Assembly (NCBI GenBank): GCA_021464525.1
Contig: JADRCO010000726.1
Coordinates: 1-27,480 of the forward strand
Direction: 5' to 3'
Source of the DNA: Rhizophagus sp. LPA8_4_AMF
Lineage: Eukaryota; Glomeromycota; Glomeromycetes; Glomerales; Glomeraceae
DNA length: 27,480 nucleotides
Shown here: in pieces, positions 10,321-19,985 of the stretch
Layout of the letters: the number at the start of each line of letters is the position of its first letter
Position numbering within the stretch: the stretch's first letter is position 1
Notes under the pieces: model-generated
What the model was told of the DNA's origin: nothing
Databases searched by the model: none
Seen by the model: the letters and a program-made list of their open reading frames with translations, nothing else
Program-made: the position numbers and the translations under genes

Positions 10321-11677
10321 AATATTTCATTTTTAATATTTAATATTAAATAGTTTTTTAAAACAAAAAAAAACAAAGAGATGACGATTTTATAAAGAGA
10401 CTTTATATTAGGAATTAAGGTTCTTACTCAATGTTTTATTGTGGATGAATGGGATCATAATAATAGAAAACTATATAAGAAATAATAGAATTTAGTTTGC
10501 TGGTTCCGACCAGGTATGTTCATAGTTGTAAATCTTTTCACGTTTCACGAACATCCTAGAGTTTCTTTCTTTGGTGGGGAATAATTTTTCCATAGATTAA
10601 ATCATTCTTAAAAAAATATAAACGGGTTTTTTTCTTTCTTTGTATAAAATTATTAAACGAATAAAATATATATATATACATATGATAAACGAAAAATCTG
10701 CAAATACATGTAGAAAAATTGGTCTATTTAAAAAATTTAACTAATAACAATGTATTTGTATCTTTAAGCCCGAAACATGAAAAGTATTTAATTGTTTATA
10801 AAATATTTTTATTTGTTATACACATTTAATTTTGCCAGATTTTATTACAAGATTAATTTTTAGTTATCAATTTTCCGCATAATCCTAATGAAAAACTTGT
10901 AATTTGTATTTTAAAAAATATTCGATTGTGATAGGTACATTATTTTTCCTAATTTATATAATTTATAACTTAGAATTTGGCAGATGATTCGTCTACAAAC
11001 CAGATCCAATCCTTATTCATTTTTTTTATTGTATATTTTATTGAATATCAAATAAAATAATTTACTTAAATTAATGTTTTTTTACAAATAGATAAATTAC
11101 ATTTTATGTATCAGGAAAAATTTTATAAATTGTGTAACAAATTGAACGAAATCAAAAACAATTTTGTTAATATAAATATATCCGGTATAGTTAAATAATA
11201 TTAACTGAAACCAAATTAAGGTAACAATTGCAGTACAAAACGTAGTGCTATACATTGTGAGTATATTTGTTATGCATAAAGATTTAAAATCAAAAAAAAA
11301 ACGCGGTATGTTTAATAAATTTCTATATCAAGTATTGGTACAATTTTAGTTTTTTTTTCCCTTGTAACATTCTTTTTTTTTTCTACATTCATAAAAACCT
11401 TATAATCTTTCATTCCTTTAAACTTTCACTAGTTCAAAAAAAAAATTATATTTATAATTTATAAATTACATATTTTTGTTAATATAAATTTTTTTCCTTT
11501 CTTTTTTTGTATAAGATAAAGAAGCAAAGAAAGAAAAAGAAATAATATACGAAGAGAAAAAGTTCATTCTCATTTCTTTTTGTATTTAACCTTAAATTAA
11601 AATGAATAAATATTAAATACACGTCTTAATATCTTGACATTGCCTTTCTAACTATTAATAAAACTTTTTAATTTTAA
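10321..11677. other. AT-rich intergenic region with helicase promoter
   Basis: About 1.36 kb with no open frame of note, no tRNA and no recognisable repeat family. It holds many A/T homopolymers and, near 11495-11540, a polypyrimidine run facing a polypurine run (CTTTCTTT and AAAGAAAG) that could pair. The last few hundred bases must include the promoter and leader of the downstream helicase gene. Confidence 0.45.
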
Positions 11678-14600
11678 ATGGATAAGAAAAGTTCTTATAA
11701 TATCGCTTGTAATAATTATTCAAATAATCAAACTAATAATAATATATCACCTCCACAAATTCATCCTAAACATAATCATCTTCAAGAAGGCTATTTAAAC
11801 AAAGAATTTCATAGTCATTTATCTAAATCGGGACATAATTTGAAAATGGCACATTCAACATACTACTGTAATCAAAATATTCAGAATCAAGATAATTGGA
11901 AAAGCGGTAGAAGAAATACTGGAATTGGAATTATTCAATCTTCCTTGCCGAATCAAAGGCGTCCTTTGTCTTATCATGAATATAATAATCAATTCATTCC
12001 TGCTCATTTATCTCAGTCGACTGCACAGGGGAATAATTATAATAAGAGAGGATCATCTTATCAAAAGAGTCATTTTCGTTTAACTCATTCTCAACCATAT
12101 AATCGAAATGTTTCTTCCGTGTTTTTTAATAATCAACAACAAACGAGTAATTCAAATAATATGCCTCATACTAAAAAACGGCCTTTATCTCCAATGCCAC
12201 CTATCGAAACTATTTCCTCTAAAAAATATAGCCACGTTGAATATGGTTCTTCTTCAGCAAACAGTAATACTGTTAAATCAATTGGTGGAGAAAATAATAT
12301 GGATATTACATATACAACAATGACTTCACCTCGTTCAGCATTTACTCCTGTAATCAATAATAACAATAATATTAACAGATCCCAACCCGATCATGTTAAT
12401 AACCGCAAATCTCTTACAAATAATCGCTCAGCTAAGAGAGAAAAAACTTTAAATTTTAAGCCATTGCCTGATTTAATTTATGACATGAATTACATCGATA
12501 AAAAATATAATATTAATTCAAAACATGAAAATGAATCTTGGTTAAAATCCCCAAAAAATTTTCTTAATAATTTAATTAGAACACCGATTAATTGGGAATC
12601 ATTTGGACCTGATGATAATAAATTGCATCGTGCTACTTTGACCTTAGAAATTGATGGTTCAATCATTATTGGTCGTGGTGATGCAAAAACTAAAAAAGAC
12701 GCGGAAAAAATTTCTTACTTAGATGCTTGTTATCAGATTGAATCAAATGGTTTAATTAGTAATGTTCAAAAATATTCTTCTACTATTAAAAAACAATCAT
12801 CATCTCAATTACAATCTGGAAAGGAGGTTGACCCAAAGAAATATGTTATAGAGTATTGTGCAATATTTGATCATGTGCCAATTTATAACTTAAACAGTAT
12901 TGGCCCTGATCATGATTTATGGTGGGAAGCTGTAGTAGAATTACCAAAAGATATAGTTGGTCGTGGTCGTGCTAAAACAAAAAAAGAAGCTGAATTATTT
13001 GCCGCCGAAGATTTTAAGAAAAAAGCTGAAGAATATCAAGCATTACACGGCAAAATACCATCACTTTCTGAAAAAAATAATATGTCAGAAGATATAGCAA
13101 AAGATTTTATTAAATTTTATTGTAAATATTTCAAATTTAAAAATCCTGAATTTAGCTGTAAAGGTATAGGACCCGGTCATAGTATGAAGTGGGAGGCTTC
13201 ACTAATAGTTGATAATCATATTATTGGTACCGGTAAAAGATCAAATAAACGTGATGCTCAAGCTTCTGCTTATTTAGATGCTGCTATTGCTTTACGTAAG
13301 GATTCTCCCGATCTTTGGGAAAAATTTGAAAATGATAGATCAAAAACAAAAGATGCTTCTACTCCAAAACCTGCTCCATACATAAGTGTTCAAATGAGCA
13401 ACCAATCTTACAAAACATTAAACAATTTAGTTTCGGAATTACAACAGGCTAAGATGTTTCAAAGAAAAGATAAAGATATCATCGCAAATAAAGGAGAAAA
13501 AGTGGAAAAGAATAATTTGGATCAAACCGATAACAAGAAAGGAAGTATTAATCAAGAACAATTAAATAGTATCCTTGACACAGAATCTGAACGTCTTTTT
13601 GAAGTTTATCAAGATTATCTTAAATCTACCAATACTGAAAAACTTCGTTCTAATCGTTCTCGGCTTCCAATCAGTGATTATGCTAATCCTATATTGGATG
13701 CAATTGAAAGTAATCCTGTAACTGTGGTTGTTGGTTCAACTGGCTGTGGAAAGACAACACAATTACCTCAATTGATATTCGAAAACGAAATTATTAAACA
13801 TCAAGGAGCTCGATGTAATATTATCGTCACTCAACCAAGAAGAATTGCTGCTATTTCGGTAGCGCAAAGAGTTGCCTACGAACGTTCCGAAAGACTTGGA
13901 CTTTCCGTTGGATATCAAGTTCGTTTTGAAAGCGTCATGCCAGCTTCGGCTGGAAGTATTTTATATTGTACTACAGGTGTATTTCTACGAAGAATGCATG
14001 AAGAAAAGAATGGAAAAGATGTACTAGAAGGAGTTACTCATATTGTTGTTGATGAAGTTCATGAAAGAGATATGAATGCTGATTTTCTTTTAGTTATCTT
14101 AAAAAGAATTCTTCACGAAAGACGTCGTAATAAACTTCATCCAATAAAATTAATCTTAATGAGCGCTACAATTGATACGGGGATTTTTGCTGAATACTTT
14201 GGTGATTTCTTCTCTAATGGAAGATGTCCTGTTGTTCGAGTTCCGGGAAAAACTTATCATGTCCAGCAATATTTTATAGATGATTTTGTATTGAAGCTTC
14301 GAGATTTTTATAAACCTCCCCAATTAGACTATGAAGAAACGTCGAAATATGTCGATCGTGAAATGAAATTTCAACCAAGAAAACTTCCACCTACAAAATT
14401 TGTTTCTTCAAAGAACACAGTACAAGGGAAAAAATCTCTTACAATGGATATAGATAGTGATGAAATTGATAGCCATAGCAGTGAAATCGATGATAATGAT
14501 ACTTCATCAATTGGAGGATTTATTGAACGAAAGCATATTGATGAACAAATCGATGCAGAAATTCCGTATCATTTAATTTCTTTAGTAATCGCTCATATTA

Positions 14601-16306
14601 TTCATACAACAGAAGAAGGTGCAATACTTGTTTTCTTACCTGGTTGGGAAGAAATTATGGCTCTTAATCGATTATTAACAACTTCTCCTTATCCACTTGG
14701 TATTAATTTTTCCGATCAATCACGTTTTCGTATTCACATGTTACATTCTTCACTTCCATCTTTATCACAGCAAGAAGTTTTTGAACCTTTACCAAATCCC
14801 AAGATGAGAAAAATTATTCTTGCTACTAATATAGCGGAAACCTCTATAACAATTCAAGACGTTGTGCACGTAATTGATTCCGGCAAGGTTAAAGAAAAAA
14901 GATATGATCCATCTAAGCGAATGACAAATCTAGTTACTACTTGGATAAGTCAATCAAATTCACGTCAGCGTTCTGGTAGAGCGGGTCGTGTGCGCGAAGG
15001 AGAATATTATGTAATGATGTCACGTGCTAGATATCAAAATCTTGAAGGTTATTCCACACCGGAAATGTTGAGATCTGATTTACAAGAAATTTGTCTTCAC
15101 ATTAAGGCACTCGATCTTCCAGCTTCAATTGGTGATGTTCTTGCACAAGCTATTCAACCACCAGATCATGCAAGTGTTTCAGCGGCTTTAGAAAATTTAA
15201 AATCATTACAAGCGTTAGATTCAGCGGAAGAATTAACTCCACTAGGAAAAGTTTTAGCTACACTTCCCATGGAACCAGGTTTAGGTAAAATGGTACTTTT
15301 GGGAGCAATATTTCAATGTTTGGATCCGATCTTAACAATCGCAGCTTGTATATCATCAAAAAGTCCGTTCTTATCACCTCCACAAGCAAAAGATCGAGCT
15401 GATGAAATTAAAGTACATTGGGCTCAAGGTTTATCAAGTGATCATTTTGCTATATTAAATGCTTATAAAGCTTGGTATGAACTTCAATCATCAGGAAATT
15501 ATCACGAAGCTAATAAGTTTTGTACGGATAATTTCTTAAATAGAACTGGTTTACAAACAATCGAACAAGTTAAAATTCAATTATTAAATCTTTTGGAACG
15601 TGCAGGAGTTGTACCAAAACATTGTCCGCAAAGAGATTATGGTGAACCAAGAGGTCTTGCATTAGGACCACCTGAATATAATGTGAATTCAAACTGCCTT
15701 CCTTTACTTCGGTCATTAATTTGTGCAGGAGTATATCCAAATATTTCTTTGAAGACATCAAAGAAAACTTACCAAACTCGACACGAGAGCATCACATTTA
15801 TTCACCCGGCATCAGTGAATTATAAAGGAAGAGCAGCAAAATTAGCGAGAAATCACCGTGTTGGTAATGGAATAATAGGAAATGAATCAGACGAAAGTTT
15901 GTTTGCACCTATAGGAACTCTTTATGCATATTCAACAAAAATCAAGAAAAGTGGGAAACAAATTTATCTTCGTAGCACCACAAGGATTGATCCATTATCA
16001 GTTATTTTATTTGGAGGTGAAACTAAACAAAATGATAGCTTTTTACTTACAATTGATGAGTGGTTAACATTTTGTGGTAATGGTAAAGTAATTGAATCGA
16101 TGAATAAATTGAAAATTTTGCTGGAAAACTGTTTGGCTCAAGTTTATGAACGATTGGATACTAACGTTAATAATAGCAACAATTCGGCTTTTGTTCTAAA
16201 TAATAAACTTAATTTAGCTGGGAAGTTGGATGAGGATGACGAAAAAGTCAAAGCTAAACTTGTTAGAGGGATCGTTGAAATTTTGGATAAATTAGAACAC
16301 GATTGA
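11678..16306 (+). CDS. DExH-box (DEVH) RNA helicase with three dsRNA-binding domains
   Basis: The intronless frame encodes 1542 residues of a DHX9/DHX36/DHX57-type processive 3'-5' RNA helicase. Residues 1-285 are Asn/Ser/Gln-rich and disordered. Three dsRBD-like folds follow, at about 290-352, 384-455 and 470-541. Each has a GP(D/G)-type turn and a basic GxGxAKTKKDAE-like helix (the third reads GTGKRSNKRDAQ). The helicase core has Walker A GSTGCGKTT (686-694), QPRRIAA, motif II DEVH (792-795), SAT (829-831), LATNIAETSITI and motif VI QRSGRAGR (1097-1104). HA2 and OB-fold regions follow. A charged linker sits between RecA1 and RecA2 at about 910-955. Likely roles are unwinding structured or double-stranded RNA or resolving G-quadruplexes. 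The exact orthologue is unclear. The motifs are intact, so it should be active. Confidence 0.9.
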   Translation: MDKKSSYNIACNNYSNNQTNNNISPPQIHPKHNHLQEGYLNKEFHSHLSKSGHNLKMAHSTYYCNQNIQNQDNWKSGRRNTGIGIIQSSLPNQRRPLSYHEYNNQFIPAHLSQSTAQGNNYNKRGSSYQKSHFRLTHSQPYNRNVSSVFFNNQQQTSNSNNMPHTKKRPLSPMPPIETISSKKYSHVEYGSSSANSNTVKSIGGENNMDITYTTMTSPRSAFTPVINNNNNINRSQPDHVNNRKSLTNNRSAKREKTLNFKPLPDLIYDMNYIDKKYNINSKHENESWLKSPKNFLNNLIRTPINWESFGPDDNKLHRATLTLEIDGSIIIGRGDAKTKKDAEKISYLDACYQIESNGLISNVQKYSSTIKKQSSSQLQSGKEVDPKKYVIEYCAIFDHVPIYNLNSIGPDHDLWWEAVVELPKDIVGRGRAKTKKEAELFAAEDFKKKAEEYQALHGKIPSLSEKNNMSEDIAKDFIKFYCKYFKFKNPEFSCKGIGPGHSMKWEASLIVDNHIIGTGKRSNKRDAQASAYLDAAIALRKDSPDLWEKFENDRSKTKDASTPKPAPYISVQMSNQSYKTLNNLVSELQQAKMFQRKDKDIIANKGEKVEKNNLDQTDNKKGSINQEQLNSILDTESERLFEVYQDYLKSTNTEKLRSNRSRLPISDYANPILDAIESNPVTVVVGSTGCGKTTQLPQLIFENEIIKHQGARCNIIVTQPRRIAAISVAQRVAYERSERLGLSVGYQVRFESVMPASAGSILYCTTGVFLRRMHEEKNGKDVLEGVTHIVVDEVHERDMNADFLLVILKRILHERRRNKLHPIKLILMSATIDTGIFAEYFGDFFSNGRCPVVRVPGKTYHVQQYFIDDFVLKLRDFYKPPQLDYEETSKYVDREMKFQPRKLPPTKFVSSKNTVQGKKSLTMDIDSDEIDSHSSEIDDNDTSSIGGFIERKHIDEQIDAEIPYHLISLVIAHIIHTTEEGAILVFLPGWEEIMALNRLLTTSPYPLGINFSDQSRFRIHMLHSSLPSLSQQEVFEPLPNPKMRKIILATNIAETSITIQDVVHVIDSGKVKEKRYDPSKRMTNLVTTWISQSNSRQRSGRAGRVREGEYYVMMSRARYQNLEGYSTPEMLRSDLQEICLHIKALDLPASIGDVLAQAIQPPDHASVSAALENLKSLQALDSAEELTPLGKVLATLPMEPGLGKMVLLGAIFQCLDPILTIAACISSKSPFLSPPQAKDRADEIKVHWAQGLSSDHFAILNAYKAWYELQSSGNYHEANKFCTDNFLNRTGLQTIEQVKIQLLNLLERAGVVPKHCPQRDYGEPRGLALGPPEYNVNSNCLPLLRSLICAGVYPNISLKTSKKTYQTRHESITFIHPASVNYKGRAAKLARNHRVGNGIIGNESDESLFAPIGTLYAYSTKIKKSGKQIYLRSTTRIDPLSVILFGGETKQNDSFLLTIDEWLTFCGNGKVIESMNKLKILLENCLAQVYERLDTNVNNSNNSAFVLNNKLNLAGKLDEDDEKVKAKLVRGIVEILDKLEHD

Positions 16307-16608
16307 GTGGACAAAACACGCTACTAATATCATTATTTATATTCATTTCTTTGTATTTTATTCATATTGTAGTTATATACATTGTTATATAACTTGTCTA
16401 ATCATCATCTATAGATTCATTATATAAAAATCATTTTACCTTTTCATTTTTCTTGTACTATACTCTTTCCTTTAGACTTTGTTATTTATTTAAATTTTAT
16501 CATCTTACATTTTACATTTATCACGTCATTCACCATTTTTTATTCAATTTATTTATTTGTGTATGTACAAAAAAAAAATAAATATTTTATGGATTAAGAA
16601 GGAACGTC
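16307..16608. terminator. Convergent 3' regions of the helicase and Myb genes
   Basis: This 302-bp AT-rich gap lies between two stop codons facing each other. AATAAA at 16577-16582 on the plus strand lies 271 bp past the helicase stop. TTTATT at 16539-16544 gives AATAAA on the minus strand about 65 nt past the Myb stop. If both are used, the two 3' untranslated regions overlap. No gene lies here. Confidence 0.45.
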
Positions 16609-18198
16609 TTAAATGCGGCTCAATAACTTACTATAAATGCTATTTATACCTCCTTTACTAGTACGTTTCCTTGAAACTTTCCTACGACGTTTCCATATAC
16701 TATATAATTTAGCAATAGCAACTTTTGATCTACCCATTTCCTTTGCAACTAAGGACCATCTATGACCATACTTTTTAATTGACATAAATAATTGAAAATG
16801 GTCTTCTGCTGTATAACGACCTCTTTTTAAAGAAGGATTAAGTGTATCTATATATCTATTTCTACATTGAATTGCAGTTCTACCAGGAATATTCTGAGCA
16901 ATTTGTTTCCATACATCATTATCCTCCAAAGAAGGGGGAAAGGTCCCTTGAGAATTTTCTTGTGTTTCGGATTGATGACAATATTCTTTGATAATCTTAA
17001 GTAAAAGTTCATCTTCTTGTAAGTTCCATTTAGCAGGTTTACATATAACGTTATAATAATGTTTATATAGTTGTAACGGAGTTCTATTTGGGAGATAATG
17101 TTGATGAATGGATTTCCAGTCAATTTGATTACCTTTTAAAGGCACTTCTTTTAATGCTTTTATTAAGGTTAAATGTTCAAATTCAGAAAAATTTTTTTGC
17201 TTTGATTGCAAAGGCTTTAAAGTATCTCTCCATCTAACCATACATTGACTCGGTGATCTAACAGCAGATGTTAACAAGGAAAAAGAATCAGATGAAATTG
17301 TTGAATTAGGAGCATTTGAGTTAATTTTCAAAGCAATTTTATCCCATTGATCTTTTTCACCAAATTGTTTTACACCATCAATAATAATTTGATCTTCTTG
17401 TTTTGTCCAGGGAATTCTTGATTGAATATTATGCCACTTATCTTTAACATCGTTTAAAGTCCTGTTAGGAAAATAGGTTGAACTAATCAATTTCCAATTA
17501 TACATAATACTTTTTCTTTTATTACGGGAATTACGGAAGAAAAGTAATTGATTGTCTAGTGAAGCGTAATTAGATAATAAATATATTAATCTTTCAGTTT
17601 CATCCTTCATCCAAGGCTTTCTTGTAGCACCATTGTTTTCATTAATTTTCTTACTGATTTGTAAAACTGAATTATAATTAATTGGTGATAATTGTTGTTG
17701 TTCTCTTGAAAATTTTTGCATATCAATAAAATACTTTTTCAATAATGATGAAGGATTTGTTCTTGATTGTAATGTTTGTTTTAAGTTATTTGTTTTACTT
17801 AAATTTTTCCAAAATTGTTGCTGTTCTTTTAATGTCAATGACATTATTGATGATTGATTAATATAAGAATAATCTATTAAATATTTTAGACCGTATCTAT
17901 AACGATAATAACAATCTAAAGAAGATCTATTTGTAAAACCTTGTGATATGATTCCCCAATGCTTCCACCCATATCTTACTACTCTTCTCAAAAGTATATT
18001 ATCATCTTCATAATTCCATTTTTTGTTGCGTGTTATTATTTTGCAATGCAATAATTTACGTACTGAAGATGAGAGGAAACAAGGTAATGGTGAAATTGGA
18101 GAAATTGAAGAGCTCTTATTAAAGCTGAAGTAAACTCTTGTGCTATAAATGAATCTTTTGAGAAATAAGGAATTTGCTATAAATGAAGTTCTACGCAT
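16609..18198 (-). CDS. Six-repeat Myb/SANT protein with mitochondrial-type N-terminus
   Basis: The single-exon gene encodes 529 residues with six Myb/SANT-type helix-turn-helix repeats, at about 61-101 (WNYEDDNILLRRVVRYGWKH), 196-256, 264-325, 337-384, 391-452 and 461-504 (RYTAEDHFQLFMSIKKYGHR). Spaced tryptophans and motifs such as GRTAIQCRNRY and NRTPLQLYKHYY support DNA-binding repeats. The layout recalls SNAPc4-like and other multi-Myb fungal proteins. Before E64 there is no acidic residue. The start MRRTSFIANSLFLKRFIYST is basic and hydroxylated, like a mitochondrial presequence, so an organellar site is possible. Targeting is inferred only. The C-terminus is strongly basic (KRRRKVSRKR), which could also serve as a nuclear signal. 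It diverges from NSL1. Confidence 0.8.
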   Translation of the reverse strand: MRRTSFIANSLFLKRFIYSTRVYFSFNKSSSISPISPLPCFLSSSVRKLLHCKIITRNKKWNYEDDNILLRRVVRYGWKHWGIISQGFTNRSSLDCYYRYRYGLKYLIDYSYINQSSIMSLTLKEQQQFWKNLSKTNNLKQTLQSRTNPSSLLKKYFIDMQKFSREQQQLSPINYNSVLQISKKINENNGATRKPWMKDETERLIYLLSNYASLDNQLLFFRNSRNKRKSIMYNWKLISSTYFPNRTLNDVKDKWHNIQSRIPWTKQEDQIIIDGVKQFGEKDQWDKIALKINSNAPNSTISSDSFSLLTSAVRSPSQCMVRWRDTLKPLQSKQKNFSEFEHLTLIKALKEVPLKGNQIDWKSIHQHYLPNRTPLQLYKHYYNVICKPAKWNLQEDELLLKIIKEYCHQSETQENSQGTFPPSLEDNDVWKQIAQNIPGRTAIQCRNRYIDTLNPSLKRGRYTAEDHFQLFMSIKKYGHRWSLVAKEMGRSKVAIAKLYSIWKRRRKVSRKRTSKGGINSIYSKLLSRI

Positions 18199-18416
18199 TT
18201 ATCAATGTGCAGAATTTAATAGAAGCGTAAAAAGTCTAAACCTGAAATGAAAAATTTAGTTTGTTTAGATAATCAATTACAATTTCGAACCACGTGATTT
18301 TCTAATTTTCGCGTTTTAAAACTTTGGGTTCGCGTACACCATTTCGTTTTCCTCTTTCAATAATATATAATTTCCTACCGAGAAATTGACAAATACGAAT
18401 AGTTAATTTTAACGTA
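18199..18416. promoter_or_regulatory. Shared divergent promoter, Myb gene and NSL1
   Basis: Start codons on opposite strands are 218 bp apart. The palindromic E-box CACGTG sits at 18291-18296, near the middle, inside the longer string AAATCACGTGGT on the minus strand. In yeasts CACGTG is bound by Cbf1 or Pho4-type bHLH factors. Use here is a guess from the motif alone. Confidence 0.5.
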
Positions 18417-19327
18417 ATGGAAAGAGAACATCCAAAAATACAAGTAGATGATATAAAGGACATATTATATATTCAAAATGGAATAAAATGTTCAATATCT
18501 TCTTACATACAAAAATATTTTGATGTAGATACAGATGATGAATTAAAATCACAAGTTACTTCTATCGTTACAAATGTATTTATCATTCAAATTGTGTTAT
18601 AATAGAAATTATTTTATACATAATAATTAACTTGTTTTTTTATCAGTGGGTTGATGATACGTTTAAATTATGCTCTCCAAATTTTGAAGTGAATGGAATG
18701 GCTTATGATAAAGCATTAGAAGAAAAAGGTGTTATTATTTATATTGTTCTAATTTCATCTCACTATACTAATCCATTGATCAACTGTAATTAGATGTTGA
18801 GCCATTCGATGAAAATCTTTTATCGAATTTAATATCATTAGAATCAAATATTGACGATATGACATTAACAGTAACAGAAAGACGACGTAATTTACCTGAA
18901 ATTATTAAGAAGAAGTTTGAAGATATTTTAATATTACAATCTTTTATGAAAAATCATGCCGAAATTGTTGATGATGTGGAAGTTTGTGATATGCAAATTG
19001 ATTCCGAAGGTGCTGGTGGTATATTATTTGGTTAAAAAGAATTTTTTTTTTTCGCAAACGCGTTTTAACTTGCTTCCAAAACATTATTTTACAAGATGAA
19101 CGATTTCCTGAACGCGTTATTCAAACTTATGATCGAAGTCTCACTTTATTAACAGAATTGAAAAAGGTAGATTTTAGCATAATGTATCAAACGCTAAATT
19201 ATTAACTTCTAACATTATTCACTTCAATTGTTACCAGTCTACTTCTGCCAACTTGTCAAGGCTTGAAAGAGCTCAAATTGTTGTTACAGATATTAATAAA
19301 TTTAATCAAAATAATTCAACTTCGTGA
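18417..19327 (+). CDS. NSL1: Probable kinetochore MIND/Mis12-complex subunit Nsl1/Mis14 (five exons)
   Basis: Nsl1/Mis14 is one of four MIND subunits that link inner centromere chromatin to the Ndc80 complex. Exons are 18417-18575, 18647-18728, 18794-19030, 19096-19166 and 19238-19327, giving 212 residues, close to the usual 200-220. Family-like features are WVDDTFKLCSPNFEVNGMAY, then VEPFDENLLSNL, then a helical heptad-rich stretch (LTVTERRRNLPEIIKKKF). This resembles the Mis14 pattern in which the VNGM-type strand precedes EPFD. Exon 3 could instead end at 19009, which also keeps frame and drops seven residues. I prefer 19030 because it gives a 65-nt intron like its neighbours. Sequence conservation in this family is low, so the name is likely rather than certain. 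It shares a promoter region with the Myb gene. Confidence 0.62.
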
Positions 19328-19985
19328 ATTTTATTAGATCACAAGAACTGCTTTGAAGTTTGGCATTTTAATCATACTCGAAAAATTAATATAAACTTAT
19401 TTTGCTTCATATTATAATTGAATGACTTTATTAATAAGATATTCGATACAAGAGAAATTTCCGATTATAAGATAAAACTTTATAAAGAGATTGAATAAAA
19501 TTGAAAATAAAATATAAAAAAGTAATTTTTTTTAATTACATTATAAAACAAAAAATTTTTTTCTAACATAAATAAAATATAATAAAATCAAAAATCAAAA
19601 AAAAGAAAGTCGGTTTTTTTTACAAGAATATAATTCTAATATACATTGTAATGACAAATATATATCAGAAAATATTCACTTTTTTTTTGTTTTTTTTTGG
19701 TTTTTTTTTGTTTTATAAAAAGAATATAAAAGTTTTTTTTTAATATGTAATAAACCATTACTAATAACTATCATGGGTGGTTTGTTAATATATATTAAGA
19801 CACTATTATCTAATAAACTACAAAAATAATAGCAATGGGAAGATTATTATTACAACTGTTAATTAACCATTGCTAATATATAAATTTTTTTTTTGATGTT
19901 GTAACAAATACAAAATTCCGTCAAAAATTATTCCAAATGTCTTTATGATGAAAATTCACTTCTTTAAAAAAAATATCTAATATTT
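19328..19985. other. Convergent 3' regions of NSL1 and MED25
   Basis: This 658-bp AT-rich gap lies between two facing stop codons. AATAAA at 19494-19499 is a candidate plus-strand signal for NSL1. Many poly-T and poly-A tracts are present, including the regular T9 tract annotated separately. No open frame or RNA gene was recognised. Confidence 0.45.
19680..19714. repeat. Regular poly-T tract punctuated by G
   Basis: Three runs of nine T are separated by G, GG and G, followed by four more T. This is a low-complexity repeat with a period near ten bases, in the non-coding gap between NSL1 and MED25. Confidence 0.8.

Noticed and set aside
16848-17123. Minus-strand frame inside the Myb gene
   Set aside because: It overlaps a coherent six-repeat Myb frame on the same strand and shows only scrambled composition.
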